DNA of 64,000 nt from Paramecium tetraurelia. Taxonomy: Eukaryota; Ciliophora; Oligohymenophorea; Peniculida; Parameciidae. The DNA lies in NCBI RefSeq assembly GCF_000165425.1, contig NW_001799555.1:246450-310449 (forward strand). Direction: 5' to 3'. The translations under genes were made by a program, and so were the position numbers. Within the stretch, counting starts at the first letter, position 1. The number at the start of each line of letters is the position of its first letter. The notes under the pieces were generated by a model, which saw only the letters and a list, made by a program, of their open reading frames with translations, was not told where the DNA came from and made no database searches. This document shows, piece after piece, positions 48,328 to 59,230 of this stretch.

Positions 48328-48961
48328 TCCCAGAAATAAAAGGGAAATGGAAAACATGATAAAAATATTAAATCTTAATTCTAAATATGAATCTTAATAT
48401 TTATTATTAGTACAAATTGAATATGGATGTTAACAATAAGTAGTTATTAATTAGGTGCTAATAAAGTAATAAGTAACAACAAATAACCAATTATTCCTTT
48501 TATTTCATATACAGATTGTTGTTGTCCTCTTTCTCTTTGAGATTTATCAAATTTATAAATAATTATTGTATAATGATATTTTTTATGATATCGAATTAAT
48601 TCTTGCATTTGTATCTACATCTTTCTTTGAAGAGAGCTTTATCTCATTTCATAATTTAGTTTAAAATAGATATTTAGGAAATTAAGAGAATCAGTTAATT
48701 AGAAATTCTTTTACTATATTAAATATAGAAAGTGAAAAAAGATTTAAAGAAGATTCATTACATACTAGTAGTGTAAATATATCGATAACCTAATGATTAT
48801 TCTAAATAAACTTACCATTTTAAAGATAAGTAAACCCTCTATTATCCAGTTTACAAGTTAAAATATATTAATATGTATAAATCAAAAAAAAATATAATTT
48901 GTAGTAATTGTAAAAGTGAAGAAAAAAAATATTTTTAATAAGATATTTCTTAATTAATTAT
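48328..48961. other. non-coding stretch
   Basis: About 630 nt. A long TGA-free plus-strand frame (from about 48571) crosses this area but continues antisense through the next gene, so it is not taken as coding. Confidence 0.35.
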
Positions 48962-51900
48962 TCATCTTTATTTTGGAAGCCATAGTAAAGTGTACCCATA
49001 GTCTTCTAATAGCAGTTATCTATATGTTAGCACAACGGAATCAGAAATAATTTAGCACATATCATATAATTTCATCATTTTGCCTGCATATCCTTCAAAA
49101 TCTGTTTAAGTGTTATCGAATGCTTAAGTGCCATGTTGCAGATAATTCATTACTGTGGCTCCTATAGAATCAAAGTAAATATTATCATAAGCAATTAAGT
49201 CATCCTAAAATGCTTTCTACCATTCTGAATAATAGTCTCTTATATCATTAGCAGAAGAAATCTTGGGTCTTTCTTTGTTTTTTGATTCATTTAGATATTT
49301 AAAAAGGAAGTAGAAAGTTTCAGCCTCTTTTGAGTAATTATAGAAGGATTCAGAATAGGAGAACAGAATTCTACACATAGTCAAAAATATTTCTTCACTT
49401 TCAGTGACATAAAATTTTATTAATTCTAACTTAATCGCATCATTTAGACTTCCAGTATAAAACACATTCTATTGTTATTGAGTTAATAACTTGAGAGCTC
49501 TATTATTAGAATAAGGATAGAGTCTATTCCATAGTTTAAATTCACTTAAATCAAAGAAAACTCTAAAGTAATTTTCACAAATATCTTCTTATAATAAACT
49601 CTGCAAATTTGATCCACTTTAATCAATATAATGTAAATTGATAATGAAATTGACATTTTTGAATCTTGTTTCTACTTTAAAAATCGTTTTAAAAAATACC
49701 GCCTTGCCTTCTGTAAATTTACTTAATAATCTTTATCTAATTTCTGAAAGATCCTCTGCCTTTAGAATCTCTTCAATAGTCAGAAAAGGTTCAAATCTAT
49801 CTTTTTTGGTAAAGAATCCCATGACCATCATTTCTGTGGATACTTCTAACCATGAAACATATTTGAGAATGGTATCTATGAAAATCTATTAAGCATGTGG
49901 ATAGGAAGCTCCTTTGACAATCCAATCCCAATGTAGACTCCATTCACCATAAGTTCGATTGATGACATCAGCATCATGAAATAGATAAGTTCCAGACACT
50001 GCTAAAATAGGCATAACTTTGTAAGCTTCAGGGATAGGTCTTTTTAATGCCTTCCTCCATGGGAATTCATCTAGATAGGCTTTAAGACCTGATATTTCAA
50101 AGACAGCTGCATAATATAGGCATTATTTCCATCCAATAATAGGTTTTAGATCCAGATCATCCATGTCCTCAGTGATAAAATTGTATAACTCCATACTTGG
50201 ATCATTTCCATAATTGATCCTCTTATCTTCACTTAATTGATTAATCATTTGATCATAAACTTCTTTTCTCTCAATTTCGAATAGTTAATATTTGATAGCC
50301 TTAGTTTCGACCTTAAATTGTGCTGTGGGTAAGGCATTGGGTAACTACTTACCAAAAAAGATATCCCTTAAGATATAATACAAATTATCAAAAAGATCAT
50401 ATTCATTTAAGAACTGTAATATAATGACATCCTCAATATCAGCTTCCTTTTTATATTTAAATTCTTTATCTATTTTTTTGGCCTGAATTTCAGTACTAAC
50501 ATGTAACATTTTTTTAGGTGCTTTCAGTGATTAAAATTCCTCATATGTATAATAACCAGAGTTTTCTGATATTAATTTATTCTACTTAAGAGAATCAAAT
50601 ATATATAATGATAAACTGACAGTAATAGCTCCAACTCTCTACAAGTTGCCTATACCTATAAATTTAGTAACTTTGACCATTGCCTTTAAGACTTGATATG
50701 AATTCTCTTCAATCAAGAACCCACCCTATCTATCCTCCATTTCTCTTAACAATCTAAATAGAAACTCTCTGTATCTGATAATATCACTCCCAGATGATCT
50801 ACCAAATGTAACCATTAATTCTTGTCTGTAAACGTTATAAGTAGATGTTATGATAGGTCTTAGAATGGCTTATTACTTTTTATCATATTCCTCCATTAAC
50901 ATTTAAAGGATATTATTCAATTTTGTTAATTGGATTAAAGATGAATAGTCACTACTAATAATCTAAATGATTGAATCTAACAAATCTCTTCTTTAATCGG
51001 CATTCTCAATATATAATGCTAAATAAAACAATTCCCAAGCAGATGCACCAATATTCTATTCCTCCCATTTTTTAAGAACCAACATCAAATGGTTCTTCAC
51101 AAAATCCTTATAGTAAACACTCTTATTAAATGTTTCATTTTCTTTATAAAAATATGAAGCATAAATTTGAGCTTGACCTTCATCAAAGAAGACTCCTTTC
51201 AGTAATGATCCTAGTGGTTGATTCTAATAAGATATTTTCTAAACTTATTGGCCGTCATTTTTAAAAAGATGGAGATTATAAATTTTATAGACTTCTATAT
51301 ATTAGAACCCTTCTGGATTATTGTCATCAATTCCTTCCATAAGATCAAGATTTTCAAATCCCTTCACTCTACAATAACCTTTCCAATAAATGTTACTCTT
51401 GTTTTTAGTGTACTCTTTTATATCATTAAGAAATTTATTTTTATTAGTGTTACTAATATTTTTCATTTTCCAAGTAATCTTTTTCTATTCTTTTTTGTCT
51501 TAATCAAAATAGTAGATGAGAAACACTTTGATAAGATTTAGATCCTATTTATTGTTGATACTCTGACAATCCTCAAAAACAAAATTGGCAAACATATCAA
51601 AAGCGACTTCATCTGAACTTGCTTATACAAAACATTCACAATTGATTTCCAAATCTTTTGGATGAGCTTTTGGATAAGTAATCAAACCAGATTTTATGAT
51701 ATATCCTCCAGATAATGAATTTACCACTTGAATTCTACCTTGAGGATATTCCTTAATAAATGAAGGTAAAATATTTTGGATTGCAAAATAAAACTCTTTT
51801 AAATTGGGCAGGAACACATATTCAAGCATCTTCTCATAGCCATAAACTTCAAATTTCTGTTCTTCAAACACTTCTTCTAATTCATTCTGAGAATTAATTA

Positions 51901-52341
51901 TTCTTATCTTTTGTTTGAAACTATAACTAATTTTATAAATGTGATATTTTCTGGTTTCTATGCATGGGGTCTTCCTAAAATTCTTTGCTAGTTTTTCAAA
52001 TGTTGTATAGATGTCAGTTTTTAGATTTTATACTCCCAATGTCCTTGAAACTTCACACCATGGATTTTTAGGTACCAAATCCCCTGAAATAGCAGCTCGT
52101 AATCCTGTGGTTAGTGCTTATTCTAGTTGAGTGAATGCCAAATATTCATTGACTAACTATAAAGTAGATTAGGAGAAGCATGTACACTTTCATGTTTGGA
52201 TTTCTACTCATTTTATTGGTCTCCATCATCTTCATCTGAATCTAGTTGTTGCTGCAGATTCTTCTTGAACTTCTCTGTCAAATCGGATGTCTTATTAGTC
52301 CGCTTCTTGATTGTCTTGAATTGAGTTTTATGTCTACTCAT
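48962..52341 (-). CDS. Large conserved-looking protein of unknown function
   Basis: 1116 residues with one 29-nt intron near 52137-52165. The N-terminal 55 residues are basic then acidic (MSRHKTQFKTIKKRTNK; SDEDDGD). The rest is a long alpha/beta sequence with few low-complexity tracts and no membrane segments. Landmarks are 'LVNEYLAFTQLEQALTTGLR', 'AAISGDLVPKNPWCEVSRTL', 'PWRKALKRPIPEAYKVMPIL' and 'VINRTYGEWSLHWDWIVKGA'. The C-terminus is 'LLLEDYGYTLLWLPKQR'. I recognise no family; the even composition suggests a soluble scaffold or transport-type protein. Its ATG is only 16 nt downstream of the stop of the next gene on the same strand. Confidence 0.85.
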
Positions 52342-52357
52342 AATTATTTAATATAAT

Positions 52358-53360
52358 TCATCTAAATGTTTTTTAACCCCTATTCTCAAAGTGAGATTGA
52401 ATCAAAGAATTTCGTTCATTTATTTTTTGGTCCTGACTTGGCTCAAGAGGCAATTGATATAGTCCAATCCAATCTTAACGCTTACTCGGATCAGGCTGAA
52501 TGCATTAGGTTATGAAGGTCATCAAATTCTTGGAGTAGAACTAATCTAGCCATTTCAAAGGGTTTTCGAAAGCTTAAAACAAGGTAAGACATTACAGGAG
52601 CACAATCCTATATAAATAATGATATTCTCTCATTACCCAAAAGCGAATACATCTACTTTGAATGGATTTATTTATGCTGTTTCCAAGAGACTGGCTTCTG
52701 AGTTGATGAATGGCTTGGTTTCTGGAGCCAAAAATACTTGAATCTCAGGGTCCTTTGTTTACTGATACTTGATGAAATTGCCCCATCTCCCACCAATCAA
52801 CTCTTAATCATACACTCTATAGAGGAGATACTCCTCATCAAAATAGATGGTCTTAGTAGTAATCATTCCATGGGGAATATTGTTATTTTAAAAGAAATGC
52901 ATTGCCTACATTACTCCCTTTATAAGACACCAAACTTCTGGCTCAGGTATCAAATATCGCTTTGCTTATCTTCTCTCTGTTAATTCATGCAAAGTTAATT
53001 GACCATATTCAAAAAAAACAAAAATCTAAAATACTTCTGTCTATCCAAATTAGCCGGGTTTCGTTGTTTTTTGGCTTTCACTTTCAATCGTATAGAAAAT
53101 ATGCGGTTGCTTGATCTTACAACGCTCCTTATATTGCTTAAGTAACAGCTATTATTGGTTAACATCCATCTATTAAACTGGAACAGAACACACCAATTTT
53201 GAAACCATATATCTGTTAGGAACGTACATTTGTACTTTGCAAAGGGATGGAATCGAAATAATCGTAATTGTCCACGCTATGGGCAGAAGATGTTGTCTAC
53301 AAATTTCAATTCCTCGAAGTTATTCAATACAAGTGTTTTTGGATCCCCTCTTTTCGCCAT
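52358..53360 (-). CDS. Protein-kinase-like protein lacking catalytic motifs (pseudokinase)
   Basis: 316 residues with introns of 23 and 29 nt (a further in-frame 24-nt intron would give 308). A kinase fold can be followed: 'VFFEYGQLTLHELTERR' (hinge region), 'VWCLIKGVMQAMHFFQNNNI' (helix E), 'PHGMITTKTIYF' where HRDLKxxN should be, 'YRVYDQELIGG' where DFG should be, 'FLAPETKPF' (APE), 'KVDVFAFGIVLLQCLTLF' (helix F) and 'CIQPDPSKRQDW' (conserved Arg of the C-lobe). HRD Asp and DFG Asp are absent and no glycine loop is seen, so it is most likely inactive. Tail is Gln/Asn-rich. Confidence 0.75.
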
Positions 53361-53782
53361 TCAATTTTAATTTTAATGTTATAAATGCATATTAATATAA
53401 TTTACTCATTAATACAATATTCAACTTTATCAACTAAAAAATCGAAATCAAATACCATTCATAATTCATAAACTTGTTTAAATACAGTTATTTATGTCTG
53501 TAAAATATTTATTTTTCTCTGCATTTAATTTATGAATCAAAAGGAGACATCTCAAATATATTTTTGATTAATTTTTCATCTGATGTTAATCTAATTACAC
53601 AGTGTGTCTAGAATAATATTGCTGAATCGATTGCTTTATTTTATATTTATTTTCTTCTTAATCCATTTAATGTATAAATTTATATTAAACAATTATAAGT
53701 AAATATAATTTATTTAAATCTTTAAGATATTATTGTATATAATAGTGAGCAAATTTTGAGAAAAAAAACTATAAAATTTTAT
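53361..53782. other. divergent intergenic region
   Basis: About 420 nt between the pseudokinase start and the Cys-rich secreted protein start; no named element. Confidence 0.4.
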
Positions 53783-54637
53783 ATGATTTAAAAATAAGTT
53801 ATATATCTCTTAGTGTTGGTTATTTTGGGTAATACCCTTACGGTTGATACAACAATGCATTGCGATTGTAGTGAATTAAGATCATAAGACTGTTAATTAA
53901 GTTAATACTGTTATTGGAATGATAATTATTGCGAATCTTATCCAAATAAATGTGCGATATTCACAACTTAATCAAAATGTACTCCAACTCTAACAAATTA
54001 CTTATGCAAATGGGATGATAATTCTTGTGTATCCCATTTCTATAAATGTGATGAATTCTCATCAAGTTCAGACTGTCCATGTTACTGGAACTTGGATAGC
54101 GAGTGTGCTGAATTCAAAGGATGCTCAAACTATGATGAGGAAAACTGTCCTGCTTCTTAAGGATGTGTATACAAAGTGAGTGAATGTCAAGCAGAAGATT
54201 ATGTTACTTGTTCTGATCAGACCTCAGCAACTTGTAGTGGCAAAGAAGGAATGTATTCAGCCTGTGCTGTTAATAATGATAATTAATGTGACTCATACTC
54301 TCTATTTGCTTAGTGTTCTGATTTAAATAATTTTAAAACTAAATGCGAAGAATTTGGATGTAAATTTGAAAATAATGAGTGTTCATTAATCGAATGTAAA
54401 GATTTGAGTGTTCAAAATTGCACTAGTGTTAAAGTTGATACAGAAACCAAAAAGCTATGTAGAGTTTAACAATAAAAATGTGTTGAGGCTGAGGACACAA
54501 CTTATTTAAATATTGATTCTTGCTACATATCAACTGATGGCAACTATAAATGGGTTGGAAGTTGTGTTGAATGCGAATCATTAGTGTATTCGAATTTGCT
54601 AACTTATGTCAGTTTATTTTTAGTAACTTATTTATGA
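53783..54637 (+). CDS. Cys-rich secreted, probably GPI-anchored surface protein
   Basis: 284 residues, intron-free. N-terminal signal peptide (MIQKQVIYLLVLVILGNTLT), then about 30 Cys in short blocks such as 'YLCKWDDNSCVSHFYKCDEF', 'CPCYWNLDSECAEFKGC' and 'CPASQGCVYKVSECQAEDY'. A C-terminal hydrophobic segment 'NLLTYVSLFLVTYL' ends the protein, the layout of GPI-anchor signals. The CxW...C spacing resembles the Cys periods of Paramecium immobilisation/surface antigens but in a miniature protein. It would be displayed on the cell or ciliary surface. No lesion. Confidence 0.85.
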
Positions 54638-54898
54638 GATATGAATAAATGAATTTTATTTAAATATTATCAATTTAATATAATTATCAATTATTTATAA
54701 TTAAATATAATAACATAAAGATCATCACTTAATACTATTGAGAGTTATTAAAGTATTGTATTTTACTGAAAGTATTCTAAATCAAATATTATTTATAAGA
54801 ATCCTTTCCATTTACAAATAAATAGTTCACTACTTACAATCACATTTTATAATTAGATTATAAGAATCCTAAATGTTTTTTATCTTCATTATTATAAA
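54638..54898. other. intergenic region
   Basis: About 260 nt of AT-rich spacer. Confidence 0.35.
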
Positions 54899-55357
54899 AT
54901 GGTATATCAGCAAACGATAGCTTCTATGTAATTTTCATATCTATTTTTATTAATTACTCTATTCTTTATATTATATATAAACAATCCGTTTCTGATTAGA
55001 GACACCATAAAATTAATTAGAGAAGAATCAAATAGTTATTATAAAGTAATTAAGTAAATGATTAAAAATTACAATAAGAAGACTTTAACTAGAATATTAA
55101 TTTAAGAGACATTAAATAGAATATTAAATTCTAAACTTCACATCTAAATTTCTTTGTCCCTTCTTATAAGTTGGATATAAGTTAAACCCTATATTTAATT
55201 AGAATAGATAGAAATTGATTGTGTTAATAATCCTTTGCTAATGCTTATTTTGATTAGTTTAAGTTGTTTATTTTATAATTATATATTTTAAATTAAATGG
55301 AAAAGGATAAAAAGGAATTTTAAAATAAATAGGCAAATAGGTTAGCTGAGGTTATGA
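54899..55357 (+). CDS. possible small membrane protein
   Basis: 152-codon TGA-free frame starting MVYQQTIASMQFSYLFLLIT, with hydrophobic segments near residues 11-30 and 118-135 and TAA/TAG Gln codons. Its last 61 nt overlap the start of the VHS-domain gene in another frame, which is unusual for this genome and suggests that the true 3' end (an intron or an earlier stop) is not resolved, or that it is a relic. No family recognised. Confidence 0.35.
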
Positions 55358-58300
55358 GTAACTCAGCTGTTCTTGAAGAAGAGAAGGCTGTGTTCTTGAA
55401 AAATATTGCAAATGGGAGTCATTTATACATAGATCCTCTGGTTGATACCGTTAAGAAAACCTTAAAATCAAAATTTCCATTCCAAACTAAGTTTAATGCA
55501 TTGATGGTAAATCAGTTGAGTTATTAGTTAGCTTCTAAAAGATGCTATGAATACAAGAAACAAGGAAATGGCTAATTATGTAACCATTAAGATATTGGAT
55601 CGTTTAAAAGCAATAGCAAAATAATCACTGAAACCTGATAAAAATAAACTCTTCACTCCTCCAGATCCTGGAGATGAATTTTATTTGCTATTGTTAGAGT
55701 GTTTATACAATTGGTCGATCTTTTTTCAATTGCCAGCAGATTAGAAGATGTAACCCAGCGCATTTAAAAATGTCTGCAGTGAGTTACAATAGGCAGGAAT
55801 CAGATTTCCTACTTAATTCAAATACTTTTAAATCATAGATCTACAGAATAAAAAGCCAGAACAACCAGATTAAAAACAGAGTTCATAACAGCAATAACAA
55901 TAAAAATAATAATAACAAAAATAATAAGTGACCCCAAAACCTGCCTCAAAACCTTAAACTAAGCCCAAGAAAAATGACAATAAGGCATTTGATGCCGCTG
56001 TTGAGTCATTTACTTCGATATAGGGTCTTTTCAATGTTATTATTGATCTCTTAAGAGAAAACGAAGACCTCACATGTAATGATATTTGTGACTTTATTAG
56101 ATCTACTAAGTTTCTATTCAGAACTTGAATCACTCATAATTCGAATTGAAAACCAACTGTTTGAGTTGGAAGAAGAGGACGATCCAAGGAAAGAGATGTT
56201 AAGTGAGGATCTAATTAAACTTAGTACTAAGGGAAATGAATTGGTTGCTGATATTTAAAAGTGTTAGAAGGGAGATATGCCATGGATTGTCCTAAGGAAT
56301 AAGCATCATCCTAAATTGTAAGAATTTGTTTAATCACTCAAATTCCCTTTGGATGAACCAAACGTAATAGAAAAGCAAAAAGAAGTATAGTAATCAGATT
56401 AAAAAACTCAAGAAGTTCAAAAGTAAGTGCCCTAGAATGATAATCCCTTTTTCTTCTCTTAGGTTGCTAATTTCGAATAGGATGATATAGAAAAAACTAA
56501 GTCAGATTTAATCTTATAATAACAACAGAGGCTATAGCAGCAATCTCAGCCTGTCCCTGTTGTTTAAACACAAAAGCAACAAGAATTGCCTTAAAAATAA
56601 TAGGAACAAACTCCTAAGATGGATTAATGGGATTCATAATAAGCCCCCATTTCTTGGAATTAACCAGAAAATACTCAAGCCCCTGAAACTAATTTCTAAT
56701 TTAATGGTTTTGAATAAAGGTAAGCTACAGATCCTGATAATCAATTTGTGTCTTAATGGAATATGCCAGAATAAAAGTAGGAACAATAACACTTTGAAAA
56801 TCCATTTTCACAATAGAATTTTGATAGCAAAGACAAGCACAATTTACCATTCGATTCCAAAAGACACAACACTGATCCTGATTCTTAAAATGGGTGGGGA
56901 GTTCAGAAATAAGAGCCTTAAGGTTAATAATGGGATCCTGGATTTGCTCCTTGGCAAAACGAAAGAAAGGATTCAAAGTAGGATGAAGAGGTGGTTGTTG
57001 AGAAGATGAGACCCACTATTATGCCTTAACCACAGGAGTAACAATAATAAAGGAAGAAAAATCCCAATCCTTTTGAAAGACAATCATCAGTGATATCTGA
57101 GGATAACAACATATAGTTTCCAAATTTGTGGGGGAATCCTGATACTAAACCATCCCAGGATGGATTTACAGGGTTTTCTAAAGTTATGGACAATAAAAGT
57201 GAATTTAAGACAGAAGTGGACAGTAAACCAGATTCAAATATATTTAAATTCAATGATCAGGATATTGATTTGGAAATTATGGCTGGATCATCTAAGTATA
57301 GTAAGTAGGACAGATCTAAAAGTGTTGATTCTTAATAAGGAATGCATATGCCATAAAATCAATGGGAACCTAAATCCAATGGTTAAGATTTTAAAAACAA
57401 GGAAGTTGATTCTGGGTTAGATGGCAACTATCAATGGGGTATGGAAATGAAAAAGGAAGATCCTGATGATTTTGTAGACCCATATGCAAATAGATTTGAA
57501 GATGATTTTAGTAAGAAAATAGAGAGATACGCCTTCGACGATCATTCTGAAAAAAGAGCTAATTTAGATCAGTTTGGTATGTCTGATCAACCTTAATTTG
57601 ATAATCAATTTGCTTTTGATATACAGAATTTACCTAAAAATAGTGTCTATTTGATGGGGTAGAAGATGTTGTAGATTGACAACCAGGTAATTGAATTTTC
57701 GAAACAGTTTTATTCAAAATCAGCAAGAAAGACTGGAATTAGGATGGCTGATGCAGAAGTTCAAGCATCAGAGTAAATACTGACATTGCTTAAAAATAAT
57801 CCATAGTAAGAGATGGAACATCAGGAGTAGAAACAAAAACTATTGAAACAAATACAAATCTTATTATAACAGAATGGAGAGTATGAATAAGAGGTTAAGG
57901 AATAAAAGTCAATAATCGAAAAGTATGAATAAGATTTTAAATCGTATAAATAGTAATCATAAAAATGGACTGATGTTTACACTTCTCTCAACAAATAATT
58001 AATAAATCTGAATGAATACTATAAACAATAAAAGGAGTAGATAGCTATCTTATAAGAGGAAATTTACAAGTTATCCCATGAGAATCAACAGTTAAATGAT
58101 AAATATTGTGAAACTATTAAATAGATTTCAGATTATAAATGTAATGAGGAATCATTGTTGAATAAAATAAGAATAATCGAGAAGCAATTTAAATAAATCA
58201 CTTTTAATCATAAATGTCCTATACAGCAATATTTAGAGCAATATCTCAAAGTTCCGAATTTGATTGAAATCAACATACCCACTCGATTTTCTGTAATACC

Positions 58301-59127
58301 CAAGGATACTGAGAATAAAACAGCCAGAATAGAAGTTAAATATGATACTAGCTTATTTATGGATATTCTGAGAGGTTGTGCTTAGCCCTATTCGAATGAA
58401 ATTGATGATTTCAAGTTTTCCATATTAATGCCTAGAGCAGTTTTATATGAGGACAAGGTGTTGTAGATTGGCTGTATAACTAAAATCAATGATGACGACT
58501 TGAGTCTCTTATTGCATATTAGAAATAAAAGCCAAAACAACATCTCGATCACAAAAATTAAATTGATTGCTCCTTCAAGTACAAATCAATATAACACATT
58601 TAGATAACTAGTTAAATAAATTGAATGTTTAAGACGGCAGTGTTCTTTAAAAGTACACGACGTTTAAGATCTAAATGAAATTCCAATATTAAGAGTTTAT
58701 GAAACAACCTATATTGGAGTTCTAGATAGATGATAAATAATACCATATCTTGTTGCCTGTATCCTTAATCAAATTTGGAGTTTCCGAGTTAGTTGATATT
58801 GTTTCATTAAAGGAAAAATGGAAGGACAATAAAAGTAATTCTAATTCCAAATATTTAGATATGAAATGTGTTATAAAATCTACTATCAATTAACCAAACC
58901 ATAAGTTTGTTAATTAGCTAACTGATTTTAAGCGATATTTCTAGACTTTGTAGTAATTTGAAAATTATCTGATTATGCAATAGACAATAAATTAAAGTGA
59001 ATTTGGAATCAAGTTTAAGGAGGACAGACAGCGCTAATAATTAATCATAAAGGTTCAATCAAGTCAATTGTTGAAACCAAAGGCCGAAGAACTTATACAA
59101 CAACTATTATTCTTATTTAGTGAATGA
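55297..59127 (+). CDS. VHS-domain endosomal/clathrin adaptor (GGA-like)
   Basis: 1249 residues with three introns (25, 25, 31 nt). N-terminal VHS-type superhelix (about residues 15-165): 'HLYIDPLVDTVKKTLKSKFP', 'FNALMLLKDAMNTRNKEMAN', 'FYLLLLECLYNWSIFFQLPA' and 'GIRFPTQFKYF'. A poly-Gln linker follows, then a GAT-like helical segment ('NVIIDLLRENEDLTYLLSFY', 'SELESLIIRIENQLFELEEE'). A long Gln/Asn/Pro-rich linker carries NPF motifs (NPFFF, NPFSQ, NPFERQ) that bind EH domains. After a coiled coil (about 800-950) comes a beta-rich C-terminal ear-like domain ('NLIEINIPTRFSVIPKDTEN'). VHS-GAT-hinge-ear is the GGA/Golgi adaptor plan. The ear call is inference. Confidence 0.8.
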
Positions 59128-59230
59128 ATATTTAAGAAAAAAGAATTGAATTTTAATAAATTTTATTATTTATGGAAGTATAAATTATAAATAGCCAAAT
59201 AGAAGGGGAACATAAATTAAAATCAATATA

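Noticed and set aside
48571-49130. Long TGA-free plus-strand frame
   Set aside because: It runs antisense into the C-terminal part of the 1116-residue gene and has no convincing domain; such frames are common when only TGA is a stop.
52384-52735. Plus-strand frame starting MFFNPYSQSEIESKN
   Set aside because: It breaks after about 50 codons, while the minus strand encodes a kinase-like C-lobe with APE and DPSKR motifs.
56560-57009. Plus-strand 149-codon frame inside the VHS adaptor
   Set aside because: It is a shadow frame. The other frame is continuous with the adaptor, carries the Gln/NPF linker and has the expected ciliate Gln codons.
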